Below, one piece after another: positions 35,394 through 43,171 of a stretch of 64,000 nucleotides of DNA. Position numbers and translations under genes: made by a program. Below the pieces are notes generated by a model. The model was not told the DNA's origin. It worked only from the letters and a program-made list of their open reading frames with translations, and made no database searches. Source of the DNA: SHLQ01 sp033344795 (GTDB lineage: Bacteria; Actinomycetota; Acidimicrobiia; Acidimicrobiales; SHLQ01); contig JAWPMS010000001.1 of NCBI GenBank assembly GCA_033344795.1, forward strand, positions 2,356,001-2,420,000. Direction: 5' to 3'. The first letter of the stretch is position 1, and each line of letters starts with the position of its first letter.

Positions 35394-35416
35394 TTTGTCC
35401 CTAGTTTGTCCCTAGT
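35394..35416 (+). repeat. Two tandem TTTGTCCCTAG units near the left islet end
   Basis: Overlapping units at 35394-35405 and 35405-35416, 11 bp apart and about 92 bp inside the left boundary. The same motif pair occurs about 105 bp inside the right boundary, in the same orientation. They are candidate recombinase arm sites. Confidence 0.6.
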
Positions 35417-35451
35417 TAGACGCCTTCGTTGCCGAAGGCAGAAACTCATCG

Positions 35452-36561
35452 GTGGATGTGATGGCGTCGGCGTACGGAGAATTCACGTCGCCGCCTGCGC
35501 TCCCACAGACCCGGTCTAGGGAAATGCTCGTCGCGACACCCACTGGTTACCTCGAAGCCGAACCAGACTCTGACGTTTTCACGACGCAGGGATTCGACTT
35601 CTCAGACGAGCTTTCGACGCCCACTGACCCCAACTCTCCGGAAACACCACACCTGGGCAGAGTGGGAGAATGGAGGCTCGTGGCGTTTCCAGACCAATAC
35701 GTACTCCACAGACAGTCGACCGACGAGCGCCTAGTCTTCTCATATCCTGATGAATTCGAGCCCGATCAGAACAACAGACATAGAACCTCTGATTTCATTG
35801 GCGTCGACGGGACACTGCGTTTCGCCGTCCGCGTTCAACGCCCCTCACCTACCACTACAGGCCGCGACCGCCATGTGATGGTGCTCCAAAAGGTACCCGG
35901 AGGAGTATGGACCGCTTCAGTTTCGGATCGCTTGGTTCGGGAAGGCACGGACGCTGCTGTCAGCAGTCATAGCGATCTAAGTCTAAGTGCGGAAGGTTTG
36001 TTCCCGGCCCCAGCAGGGTTCGGCGGGAACGTACAATTCGCGTCCTTCGAATCAGACGGATCGATCGGAGAGTGGGCACGCCTAGATGGAACACTCGGTT
36101 CTGACTACCAGCTCATTGTCACCGATGGCGATAATGGCACCGAAGGCCGCTTCTATTTCGCGATCCCCGGTGTCCCGAACCTTGCCGATTCCATCGAGGT
36201 CTTCCGACCTGATGGCACGCGGTCTGGCACGATAGCCCAGCCGACAGCGGCCACTGGCGAGATCAATGGGGCCTTCGCTCTAAGGCCTGACTTCGACGGC
36301 ATCGTCACGCTCGCGATTACCTACACCAGCGGTGAGATCTGGATGGCGACCACGCAGGCAGGAGCCGGATTCGACGGCGCCGTGTTCGACTTGGTCGGCG
36401 TGATCGACCGCCCAGTCCGGCCCGTCCGGGTCGACTATTCCTACAGTGGGGTGTGGCTCTATCGGCTTGACGGCAATCATCTCGAGGCCTTCCGCATCGG
36501 GCTTTCACCTAGGGGAGATGACCTTGTCACGGCTGACCGACGGTTTCGACGCCTGGTGTGA
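35452..36561 (+). CDS. Hypothetical protein, islet cargo
   Basis: 369 residues, not recognised. It looks beta-rich: many short strands with aromatic residues and turns, such as GEWRLVAFPDQYVLHRQ, GTLRFAVRVQRP, GRFYFAIPGVPN and DYSYSGVWLYRLDG. That is suggestive of a propeller or repeated beta-sandwich. There is no signal peptide or membrane helix. Codon use departs from neighbours (AGA, CTA, AGT, TCT), consistent with foreign origin. The start is uncertain: ATG 35452 or the nearby in-frame ATGs at 35461 and 35524. The 3' end overlaps the SMI1/KNR4 gene by 44 bp, so the two are probably co-expressed. Confidence 0.55.
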   Translation: MDVMASAYGEFTSPPALPQTRSREMLVATPTGYLEAEPDSDVFTTQGFDFSDELSTPTDPNSPETPHLGRVGEWRLVAFPDQYVLHRQSTDERLVFSYPDEFEPDQNNRHRTSDFIGVDGTLRFAVRVQRPSPTTTGRDRHVMVLQKVPGGVWTASVSDRLVREGTDAAVSSHSDLSLSAEGLFPAPAGFGGNVQFASFESDGSIGEWARLDGTLGSDYQLIVTDGDNGTEGRFYFAIPGVPNLADSIEVFRPDGTRSGTIAQPTAATGEINGAFALRPDFDGIVTLAITYTSGEIWMATTQAGAGFDGAVFDLVGVIDRPVRPVRVDYSYSGVWLYRLDGNHLEAFRIGLSPRGDDLVTADRRFRRLV

Positions 36562-37159
36562 GATTCTCGCGGCGAACGGGCATGCGCTTGAGTTGCTGGA
36601 CGGCGCGCCCGAGGAAGAGATAGTTGGTGCTGAGCGGCAGGTCGGGTTCACCTTTGCGCCCGAGGTTCGTGAGCTCTATGCCCACAGCAACGGACTGACG
36701 GTTCCGGGCGTCGGCTTGTTGTTCCTGCCTCCTTCGATGTCTTTTCTGCAGCTCGAGAACGGTCATTCATATCGTTCTTCGTTCAAGAATGCCCCCGAAC
36801 TTGCTTCGGAGGACCTGCAGAATCCGGGTGTCCGCGGTCCGGGCGGCGTGCCTCTCGAGGTCCTGGCCGTTTTTTGGGGTGGTGAGGGCACTGTTGCCGT
36901 TGAGTGTTCTGAGCATGCGCAGGGTGCGGTGATGTTTCTCAACGATGACGCCCGGTTCTTCTGGGTGGCGCGGAGTTTGACGGAGTTATTTGAGCGGTAC
37001 GTCGATGCCTATGAGAAGGGCATCATTGAGTGGGATGACATGGGCTATCCGGCTGTCAGGCGTCGGTATGAGTCGAAGATGGTCGAGTACACGAGCGACG
37101 AGCCTCCACGTGGTAGCTGCAGTGTCTGGCATTGGGACGACTGGGCCACAGGTCACTGA
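36518..37159 (+). CDS. SMI1/KNR4 (SUKH) family protein
   Basis: 213 residues with the SMI1/KNR4 signature: FAPEVRELYAHSNGLTVPGVGLLFLP near residues 42-67, then acidic loops and the C-terminal SLTELFERYVDAYEKG helix. In bacteria SUKH proteins are frequently immunity proteins against nuclease or deaminase toxins, or stand-alone protective genes. No toxin gene lies next to it; the overlapping upstream protein is uncharacterised. ATG 36518 is chosen because of the AGGGGA site 3 bp before it and because the domain begins there. It is part of the integrase-less islet. Confidence 0.75.
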   Translation: MTLSRLTDGFDAWCEILAANGHALELLDGAPEEEIVGAERQVGFTFAPEVRELYAHSNGLTVPGVGLLFLPPSMSFLQLENGHSYRSSFKNAPELASEDLQNPGVRGPGGVPLEVLAVFWGGEGTVAVECSEHAQGAVMFLNDDARFFWVARSLTELFERYVDAYEKGIIEWDDMGYPAVRRRYESKMVEYTSDEPPRGSCSVWHWDDWATGH

Positions 37160-37304
37160 CTGTCGAATCGTTCACGTCGCCAACGTCGGAGAACTCTTCA
37201 AGGACAGCGAACGCTTGGTGAGGAGTTGGCGAGTCTGAGCTGAGACCCTGATTCTGGTCCACCTGGACCGGACAACGGGTCCCTCTCAAGTCAGCCAGGT
37301 TGTG

Positions 37305-38318
37305 TCAGTCGGTAGTGTCTCGTTCGGCGACGAACGGCCCGAGTTGTTCCCATATCTCGATGAGGCAGTAAGAGTAGGGGACGACTTCGGAGTGTTCGAA
37401 CAGGTCAGCGGGATCGCCTGTGAGATCACCGAACGTCGGGTTCAGTTCAGCGCGCCCATCACCATTGGTCTCGAAGATCGCGTTTACGAAGACGGCGGTC
37501 TCCATTTGCGGCTCGTTGGGGGCGAGCCAAGAGGAGATCAGCCATGCGCCTGCGTCAACATCTCCGGTCTCGCGGATCCTGACGAACTCAGAGGAGAGAA
37601 CGTTCACGTCATCGATGTCGTGCTCGATGAGTGGCCTGGCTGCGCTGACCGTGCCGGTGGCTGCGAGGGGTGTCGTGCCATAGCCGGGATGGACCTCTGG
37701 GTTGTTGTGCCAGAAAGGTTCGTACTGCTGCATCAGGCTGCCCCAGTGAGTGACCGATGCCTCGATGTTGTTGCCGCAATCATAGCTGTAGTGCACGACG
37801 GGGAAACCCTCAGCGGCAAGTCCGTATGCGACGCTTGTGTTGTCGGCGACGATTGTGTCAGCGCTCGGTACGTATCCCTCGTCCCAGATCCCGACGTACT
37901 CGAAGCCTTCGAGATCCTCGAAGAAACGAATTGGTTCCGCGGGCGGATCGTACTGCGGGCGTTGACGCTCGGGCGGAAGTTCAAACGTGTGGGCCTCAAT
38001 TCGGATGTCTTCGAGCTCTGACGAAGGCGCTACAGGGTCAGCGAGCCTTTCGGATGTGGCGTCTTGCTGGTCGAGATGTTTCGGCTCGGCGGCAGACATG
38101 GCTTGTGGGTCTGCTGTGCCCTGTTCGGTTTGGGGCGGGAGCGCTTCACTCCCGGGGTTGGCCGAGTTTGTTGTCGGGCTGGCGAATGGAGCAGCCACTG
38201 GAGTCGGATTTTGATCCGACGCCACGACCGAAGAAGAGGTATCCGAGGTACACGCCGCGCTCATAAGCGAACTCACTGATATCGCTGCAACTATGACATA
38301 GCGTTTTCGAGGACCCAC
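37305..38318 (-). CDS. Lipoprotein of unknown function, islet cargo
   Basis: About 337 residues from GTG 38318. A basic n-region (GPRKRYV), a hydrophobic segment (VIVAAISVSSLMSAAC) and a lipobox ending at Cys place it at the outer face of the membrane. A Pro/Ser/Thr-rich linker (about 25-120) is followed by a globular domain containing FEYVGIWDEGYVPSADTIV, HYSYDCGNN and THWGSLMQQYEPFW. I do not recognise the domain. The frame is open up to 38450, but the earlier residues do not resemble a signal peptide. No strong ribosome binding site was seen, so the start is tentative. Confidence 0.6.
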   Translation of the reverse strand: MGPRKRYVIVAAISVSSLMSAACTSDTSSSVVASDQNPTPVAAPFASPTTNSANPGSEALPPQTEQGTADPQAMSAAEPKHLDQQDATSERLADPVAPSSELEDIRIEAHTFELPPERQRPQYDPPAEPIRFFEDLEGFEYVGIWDEGYVPSADTIVADNTSVAYGLAAEGFPVVHYSYDCGNNIEASVTHWGSLMQQYEPFWHNNPEVHPGYGTTPLAATGTVSAARPLIEHDIDDVNVLSSEFVRIRETGDVDAGAWLISSWLAPNEPQMETAVFVNAIFETNGDGRAELNPTFGDLTGDPADLFEHSEVVPYSYCLIEIWEQLGPFVAERDTTD

Positions 38319-38729
38319 TTCCCGTTTATCGTCGTCCAACGACCTTGCCTGAAGGATCAAGTTGTGTTCGGTGTGCCAGTACCGGCATTCACTCTTCCCG
38401 TCGTTGTTCTGGGAGGCGCTTCTCAGATCGGAGGTGCACAGGAGGTGCACGGCACCCGCCGACAGCGGCCGGCTTCAGCCGGACACAACAGGACTGCCTG
38501 GACAAGAATCCTTGAGGACTCAGGACCTGCCGACACGACATCGCATTGGCTGGACAATTCAGGCGAGACTTAAACACCGCTTCTCTTCTGTGGCGAGCCG
38601 AGTGTCCCTAGTTTTGTCCCTAGTAACCGGTCATGCGGGACGTGACAGAACATTCCGAGATGGACGGAAACGTTGAAAACACAGCACTCAACGACACCCG
38701 GCGATACCAGCTAGACAGGTCAGAAGGAC
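38319..38729. other. Non-coding right end of the islet
   Basis: About 410 bp with no convincing gene. It holds a short direct repeat AGGAGGTGCAC (near 38442-38460), a pair of GTCCCTAGT motifs (38604-38624) matching those at the left end, and sequence leading into the right 79-bp repeat. Short frames here show no protein-like composition. Confidence 0.5.
38604..38624 (+). repeat. Pair of GTCCCTAGT repeats near the right islet end
   Basis: Units at 38604-38612 and 38616-38624, 12 bp apart, in the same orientation as the left-end pair and about 105 bp before the right 79-bp repeat. In a circularised islet the two pairs would flank the repeat core at similar distances, as arm sites flank a phage attP. 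Confidence 0.6.
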
Positions 38730-38808
38730 CCACGACATCTTCGAAGGCACCGAGCAGATCCAGCAGCTGGTCATCAGCCGGGCCATCTCGGGCATGCGCA
38801 TCGAGTAG
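38730..38808 (+). repeat. Right copy of the 79-bp direct repeat (attR-like ACAD 3' end)
   Basis: Detached copy of the ACAD 3' end without upstream coding sequence. It would translate to the same 25 residues plus TAG, because both nucleotide differences from the left copy are silent. It ends 18 bp before the stop of the anti-sigma gene on the other strand. Confidence 0.9.
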
Positions 38809-38826
38809 AGCTGAGCAGGCGTGACC

Positions 38827-39591
38827 TCAGTTGGCGGCTTCGGGGCGGGCGAAGCCGACGAGCTCGATCAGCCGGTCGGTGTCACAACCCGCAGCGTCGG
38901 ACGACCCGGCGGTGAGGACGGTGTCGAGGATCGTGGCGATGGCTGCCGTGACGGCGTCTTCGCGAGCTCGCGCCTCTTCGAGCAGGATCGGGAATTCGCC
39001 GTCGTCGGCGTCGAGTGTGGCCGCGAGGCGAGCCCGCGCGTCGGAGTCGAATTGCACCCGATCATCGTCGATCGACTCGAGCCCCGAGAAGGCGTCGTCG
39101 ACCAGGACGAGCAGGTCCGGCTGCGAAGTCGGACTGAACGACCAGTTCTCGATTCCGCGCCACTGATCCACGCCGTCGACGAGCGCAGTGAACTCCGTTG
39201 GGCAGAACGTCACGAGCGCAGGCACGAGCGCAGGCGCGGGTGCCGGATCGTCGGCCGTGTCGACCGCCTCTTGTGCCGACTGGAACTGCGTCAGGCCGAT
39301 GGCGACAACGGCGATCAGCGCCGCTGCGGCGGCGAGTAGCCGAACGATGGGCCGGTTGCCTGCTCGCTGATCAATGTCTGGTTGCAGCTCGATGACGGGG
39401 GCCGCGAAATCGTCGATCGCGTCGGGTGGGCCGATCACGGGGGGGACCTCCGCCAACTCATCACTCGTGGCCGGGCTAGACGCCTCCGCCGGGAGGCCGA
39501 GTCGCGCCCGTACCCGATCGCGCTCGTCGGCCCGCAGCGCACGTGGGCGGTCGGCGTCGCTCAGCAGCTCGCTGAGCTCGTGGTCATCCAT
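38827..39591 (-). CDS. Putative membrane-bound anti-sigma factor
   Basis: 254 residues: a cytoplasmic N-terminal part (about 1-85, DDHELSELLSDADRPRALRADERDRV), one transmembrane helix (about 88-108, RLLAAAAALIAVVAIGLTQF) and an extracytoplasmic C-terminal domain (about 115-254) with two cysteines. Position identifies its job: it begins 8 bp inside the 3' end of an ECF sigma factor gene, the usual arrangement for sigma/anti-sigma pairs. The zinc-binding HxxxCxxC motif of ZAS anti-sigma factors is absent. ATG 39591 was chosen over a frame extending to 39750. Confidence 0.7.
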   Translation of the reverse strand: MDDHELSELLSDADRPRALRADERDRVRARLGLPAEASSPATSDELAEVPPVIGPPDAIDDFAAPVIELQPDIDQRAGNRPIVRLLAAAAALIAVVAIGLTQFQSAQEAVDTADDPAPAPALVPALVTFCPTEFTALVDGVDQWRGIENWSFSPTSQPDLLVLVDDAFSGLESIDDDRVQFDSDARARLAATLDADDGEFPILLEEARAREDAVTAAIATILDTVLTAGSSDAAGCDTDRLIELVGFARPEAAN

Positions 39592-40111
39592 CGTGCTCTC
39601 CAGCTTCGTTTCGGTTGCTGTCGTATGCCGTACGGAAGGCCTGCTTGGCCCGGCCGAGCAGCGACTCCGTGGCCTTGTAGGACGACCCGAGTGCTTCAGC
39701 CACCTCACTCGTGGAGAAGCCGTCGACGTAGCGCAGCACCAACGCAGCACGCTGCCGGTCGCTCAGTGACGCCAGCGCCTCCTCGACGGCACCATCAGGG
39801 TCGGTTTCTGGTGCCGCCGGCTCGCTACTGAACTCCCGCTGCAGTCGGTCGAACCGCCGTTGTTGGCGCGACGACGTCCTCCAGTGGTCCACGAGCCGAC
39901 GACGAGCGACCGTCGTCAGCCACCCGCCGCTGACCTCCGCAGCCCGACCTTCGGCGCAGAGTTTCCCCGCAGCCAAGAACGTCTCGGTGAGGAGGTCCTC
40001 GGCCACGGCGCGGCTCCCACAGCGATGCAGCAGGAAACCGAAGACGCGCTCGGACTCTTGCTCGAAGATCGCTCCGAGGAGTGCAGTAGGGTCCGCGACA
40101 ATCACCTCCAT
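39584..40111 (-). CDS. ECF-type RNA polymerase sigma factor
   Basis: 175 residues with sigma region 2 (ESERVFGFLLHRCGSRAVAEDLLTETFLAA...WLTTVARRRLVDHWR) and region 4 (LASLSDRQRAALVLRYVDGFSTSEVAEALG...ATESLLGRAKQAF, a helix-turn-helix). It directs RNA polymerase to stress- or envelope-responsive promoters and is probably held inactive by the membrane protein encoded just downstream. ATG 40111 was chosen; the open frame up to 40246 would overlap the divergent lipoprotein promoter. The 105-bp divergent intergenic region is a natural place for an autoregulated promoter. Confidence 0.9.
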   Translation of the reverse strand: MEVIVADPTALLGAIFEQESERVFGFLLHRCGSRAVAEDLLTETFLAAGKLCAEGRAAEVSGGWLTTVARRRLVDHWRTSSRQQRRFDRLQREFSSEPAAPETDPDGAVEEALASLSDRQRAALVLRYVDGFSTSEVAEALGSSYKATESLLGRAKQAFRTAYDSNRNEAGEHDG

Positions 40112-40216
40112 GCCCTTCTGTCGCTCGGCACGGCCCGAATCCCTCGCGAGCGTCGGTTCCGAAGTCGCTCGATTATCGCGCGAGGGATTTGGCGGCGCCG
40201 GAGCGATACCGGTTCC

Positions 40217-41641
40217 ATGGAACGCACACCGATGTCTCGAATCCACCGATCCTTTGCCCTCGCCGTGGGCCTAGCGCTGGCCGTCCTGGCCAGTGCATGT
40301 TCGTCCGACTCGCCCGACGCGCAAGCCGAGGTGCAAGCCGTCGAATCGACAACGACCACCGCGGCACCAACCACGACTGTGGCGTCGACGACAACCGGAG
40401 CGCCCGCGCCTCCCGAACCGGTGGCGCTCACCGGCACGGCAGTCGAGTCCCTCCTGGTGGACCTGCCGAGCGAGGACGGCTGGCTGTTGCCCGCCGGGTC
40501 ATGGACGTCAGACGTGTTCTCCGTGGGCGTGGAGTGGACGTCTCCAGTCGACATGTACCTCGAACAGGCGGCCGCCCACTTCGTGCAGCTCCGGCCGGTC
40601 GACGGCGGTTCGCCTATATGGGTTTTTGAGCCGTTCGAGCTCGCAGGTCCGCAGGGCTGGTTCGCCATACCCCGGCCATTCGACCTGGCGATTTTTGCGG
40701 CCAACCCGGAAATCGAGATGCACAGCCAGACGTCGGACGGTCCGGCTTCGGCGGACTTCACGGTGGTCGGCGAGCGGGTCGGATCGGGCACTCCGTGTCC
40801 GTACGATGCCGAGCTCTCGTGCACCGCAGGCTTCGGGACGAGGGCATGGGTGGTCAGCCCCCCGCTGGACGTCCAAAGCCGGCTCGTCACCGCGGACCCC
40901 GACCTCCCGATGGTCGTCGCAACCTACGGTGATTCGAGCGGCCCCGGGGCGAACGCCGCGCTTGCCGTCGAGATCGCAACAAGCATCCGGACCGGAGAGG
41001 TCGAAAAGCCAGCCACCACATTCGTCTCCGCCGTGAACTCGCAATCGGGCGAGCTCCCTGCCGGCGTGCTTCGAGGCCGACTCGGACAAGATGCGGTGAT
41101 CGAGTTCGCATTCGACGAGCCGGCCGCAAACTGGAGCCGACGGTGGTCGTATTACCGCACGATCGACCTCTTGACGTCCTCGGGACCACAGGCCTCGGCC
41201 AGCATCTTTGCGTTGACAGGCGCGATCGACCCCGAGGCTGAGCAGCAGTTCGGCACCGAAGGCGTCCTGGCAGAACCTCCGCAAGGCGTCGACGAGGTTG
41301 AAGCCTGGCTCGGGAAGCTCGTGGCCATCGTCGACTCTGGCGAAGCGACCTTCGGCAACGCGCCTGCAGCGTGGTGGGACGTCACCGTCGACGACACCGT
41401 GGACAGCTCGCCGTGCCAAGTCGCACATTTGCAGGGCCCGGACGCCTTGTGCGTCGACTACCGCTGGGACGAGCGCTGGTTTTCGATCCCAAGCGGCACG
41501 ATAACGCGGATGTACTACGTGCCCGGTCCTGAGGTGTTGCTCTATCTCGAAGCGGGATCGGATTCGACCCTGGACGACGCGCTCGCGGCGGCAGCACCGC
41601 TACTCGACAACCTCGCCATCTCGGCGGTCGCCGACGGCTAG
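40217..41641 (+). CDS. Lipoprotein of unknown function
   Basis: About 474 residues. The signal peptide and lipobox are seen in SFALAVGLALAVLASAC, followed by a Thr-rich linker (TTTTAAPTTTVASTTTGAPAP) and a large extracellular domain with several Cys and Trp residues. It has no recognised fold. It is divergent from the ECF sigma factor gene, so it may be a target or co-regulated partner of that system; this is inference from position. Alternative start ATG 40232 (MSRIHRSF) is equally possible. Confidence 0.75.
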   Translation: MERTPMSRIHRSFALAVGLALAVLASACSSDSPDAQAEVQAVESTTTTAAPTTTVASTTTGAPAPPEPVALTGTAVESLLVDLPSEDGWLLPAGSWTSDVFSVGVEWTSPVDMYLEQAAAHFVQLRPVDGGSPIWVFEPFELAGPQGWFAIPRPFDLAIFAANPEIEMHSQTSDGPASADFTVVGERVGSGTPCPYDAELSCTAGFGTRAWVVSPPLDVQSRLVTADPDLPMVVATYGDSSGPGANAALAVEIATSIRTGEVEKPATTFVSAVNSQSGELPAGVLRGRLGQDAVIEFAFDEPAANWSRRWSYYRTIDLLTSSGPQASASIFALTGAIDPEAEQQFGTEGVLAEPPQGVDEVEAWLGKLVAIVDSGEATFGNAPAAWWDVTVDDTVDSSPCQVAHLQGPDALCVDYRWDERWFSIPSGTITRMYYVPGPEVLLYLEAGSDSTLDDALAAAAPLLDNLAISAVADG

Positions 41642-41659
41642 GTGTTGTAGCTGGGTTGG

Positions 41660-41731
41660 TTATTCGCAACGCTGCTTCCAGGCGATCGATCGGTTGCCGT
41701 TGTCGGTGAGGATCCGTTCGATCTGACAGTG
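41660..41731 (-). pseudogene. Transposase fragment (IS481/IS3-like integrase core)
   Basis: A 23-codon stretch ending in a stop reads HCQIERILTDNGNRSIAWKQ and onward. ERxLTDNG is the diagnostic second-Asp block of the DDE integrase core in IS481/IS3 transposases (usual form VERVLTDNGSxYRS). The rest of the transposase is missing and no terminal inverted repeats were found, so only a scrap remains. It abuts the truncated HD-hydrolase copy. Confidence 0.45.
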
Positions 41732-41732
41732 G

Positions 41733-41890
41733 CTAGGTAGTCCCCGACTGGTCAACCACGTCCGAAGCAGATGAGGCATCCGTCGGGTTCCGACCCGGCG
41801 GATGCCCAAGCGCCTGCAGCCCGCGTGCGAGGTCGCGCGGGCGGTGGCTTCCCACAGGGACTGGCCTTCGGACACGTGTAGTTCGGGTGG
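41733..41890 (-). pseudogene. Truncated, frameshifted copy of an HD-phosphohydrolase 3' end
   Basis: The minus strand matches the C-terminus of the intact HD protein at 45.2 kb: GQSLWEATAR in one frame, then LARGLQALGHPPGRNP and onward to the stop in the next frame, indicating a single-base deletion. Only about 50 codons are left. A 63-bp core (41751-41813) is identical to 45226-45288. Together with the transposase scrap it fills the 302-bp gap between the lipoprotein and the DUF1444-like gene. Confidence 0.75.
41751..41813 (-). repeat. Left copy of 63-bp identical repeat (HD-hydrolase 3' end)
   Basis: Identical over 63 bp to 45226-45288, with weaker similarity for about 20 bp on the stop-codon side and 60 bp on the other. 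The core contains a long hairpin: GGCATCCG pairs with CGGATGCC and the inner TCGGGT with ACCCGG, leaving a TCCG loop. It delimits, with its partner, the 41.8-45.2 kb segment. Confidence 0.85.
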
Positions 41891-41943
41891 GCCGCGGCGG
41901 CTTCCCAGAGGGTTCCAGCAGCAAGTGTGAGCAATAGCTGAAT

Positions 41944-43134
41944 CTACAGTTCGATTCGCTCTGCGCGGAGCTGCTCGAGTTCGGGTGGATCGGGAAAGTC
42001 AAGCACTCTGACCCGAGCGGGGTAGTGGTTGGTCGGTTCTAACCGATGGCCACAGATCTCCTCGACTGCCTTCCAGGGGACCAAAAACACAGGGATCTCG
42101 GGGTTCTGGAAGAACGCAACGATGTCCGTGCGGGGAAGCAGCGTGTCAACGTCCTCAGACCAGGTGCACATGGAGAAGATCTCTCCGTTGGAAGTCTGCT
42201 TTGCTGAGTACGTTGCCACGAAGAGTTCATCGTCGAGGTGCGTATTGAGCACTGCCTGTTGAGTCGCGTAGCCGCTTGCGAGGTCGACAACGATCAGTTT
42301 GTGCACGGCCTCGAACGCTGGGTGTGTGTAGGAAAGCTCGAGCGGACGCCAGTTGTCCGTGTCGCCGATGATTGGTGTGAGGCTCACCGGGTCCGCTTCA
42401 TCTTTGAGGCTGAGAGCGAGCTCCGCAGCGATTCGAAGTCCCTCGGAGTTGCCGGCGTCTGCAACCAGACACCGTCGTCGCGTCGGCTGAAAGACGACCT
42501 TCTCTCCCGAGATGGGAAGGCCGTCGAGTGCGCCTGGCAGGAGCAATCTGGCGCCTGCGTAGTCATCTTCACCGACTGGCACGAATAGCAGATCGCCCAC
42601 GCATTCCCACGCCTGGACCGAGTCGGCGGCAAGGTTGTCTTTGCCGATCTGAAGTAGCTCTTCGAATGAGCGGCCGTTTTCAGCAACTTGATCGGTGGTG
42701 GCGATCTGCATTGTCGTCGGCGAGTCCGCAATCAGACACCACACGAGATCGGCGGCGATGGGAGCTGTTGGCATCGTTGAGCTTGTTGGCAACCCACCTT
42801 CTTGGCCGCCTTGAAGACTGATGGTTTCCAGCGTCGCCCGAGAACGCACGCCTGCTCGAAGTTGCGCCAAGTGGAGCTGGGGCGGCGTGTTTGCATCACG
42901 GTATATGCCCTGGAGCACGCCATCGAGCCACGGCTCCCGGTCCGCAGGTTCGTGTTCGTGCCACTTGAGCCGAAGGTTGTGGAGATAGGCGATGTGGTCA
43001 CCGATGTTCAGTGTGTCGCCGGGGCCGTCGACGATGGCCGCATCTTTCGGCGCATGCCGTCGCGACAGTTCGCGGACCGCTTGATCGAAGTCCGACATGT
43101 CGATCTCTGCGATCTTCTTCTTGAAAAATGCCAT
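41944..43134 (-). CDS. DUF1444-like hypothetical protein
   Basis: About 396 residues from ATG 43134 (MAFFKKKIAEIDMSDFDQAV). The central part (DLVWCLIADSPTTMQIAT, then SFEELLQIGKDNLAADS) and the FQPTRRRCLVADAGNSEGL block resemble the DUF1444/YtpQ pattern, in which 'ELL..A..NL' is followed by a beta-rich domain. This is a low-certainty family assignment. No signal peptide or membrane helix is visible. A longer frame to 43224 would overlap RNase Z, so the internal ATG is preferred. Function unknown. Confidence 0.6.
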   Translation of the reverse strand: MAFFKKKIAEIDMSDFDQAVRELSRRHAPKDAAIVDGPGDTLNIGDHIAYLHNLRLKWHEHEPADREPWLDGVLQGIYRDANTPPQLHLAQLRAGVRSRATLETISLQGGQEGGLPTSSTMPTAPIAADLVWCLIADSPTTMQIATTDQVAENGRSFEELLQIGKDNLAADSVQAWECVGDLLFVPVGEDDYAGARLLLPGALDGLPISGEKVVFQPTRRRCLVADAGNSEGLRIAAELALSLKDEADPVSLTPIIGDTDNWRPLELSYTHPAFEAVHKLIVVDLASGYATQQAVLNTHLDDELFVATYSAKQTSNGEIFSMCTWSEDVDTLLPRTDIVAFFQNPEIPVFLVPWKAVEEICGHRLEPTNHYPARVRVLDFPDPPELEQLRAERIEL

Positions 43135-43171
43135 CGCCTCATATCGACGGACGAACAGCGAGGGTTGAGAC

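Larger units (their letters stand above)
35224..38808. mobile_element. Putative integrase-less genomic islet inserted at the 3' end of the acyl-CoA dehydrogenase gene
   Basis: The islet is bounded by a 79-bp direct repeat (35224-35302 and 38730-38808) that equals the 3' end of the ACAD gene. The two copies differ at two positions, both synonymous (AGT/AGC and CGA/CGG), so the gene stays intact after insertion. Just inside both ends lie paired GTCCCTAG-containing repeats in the same orientation, resembling arm-type sites of tyrosine recombinases. The cargo is a hypothetical protein with atypical codons (AGA, CTA, AGT), a SMI1/KNR4 protein and a lipoprotein. No recombinase, transposase or conjugation gene is present, so mobilisation in trans is inferred. 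Confidence 0.6.

Noticed and set aside
38362..38676. Short frames considered as a remnant integrase gene at the right islet end
   Set aside because: None shows the Arg-His-Arg-Tyr motifs of tyrosine recombinases or serine recombinase motifs.
41776..41808. GC-rich hairpin considered as a rho-independent terminator
   Set aside because: No following T-run in either direction, and the same hairpin is inside the coding region of the intact HD gene, so it is listed as part of the repeat.
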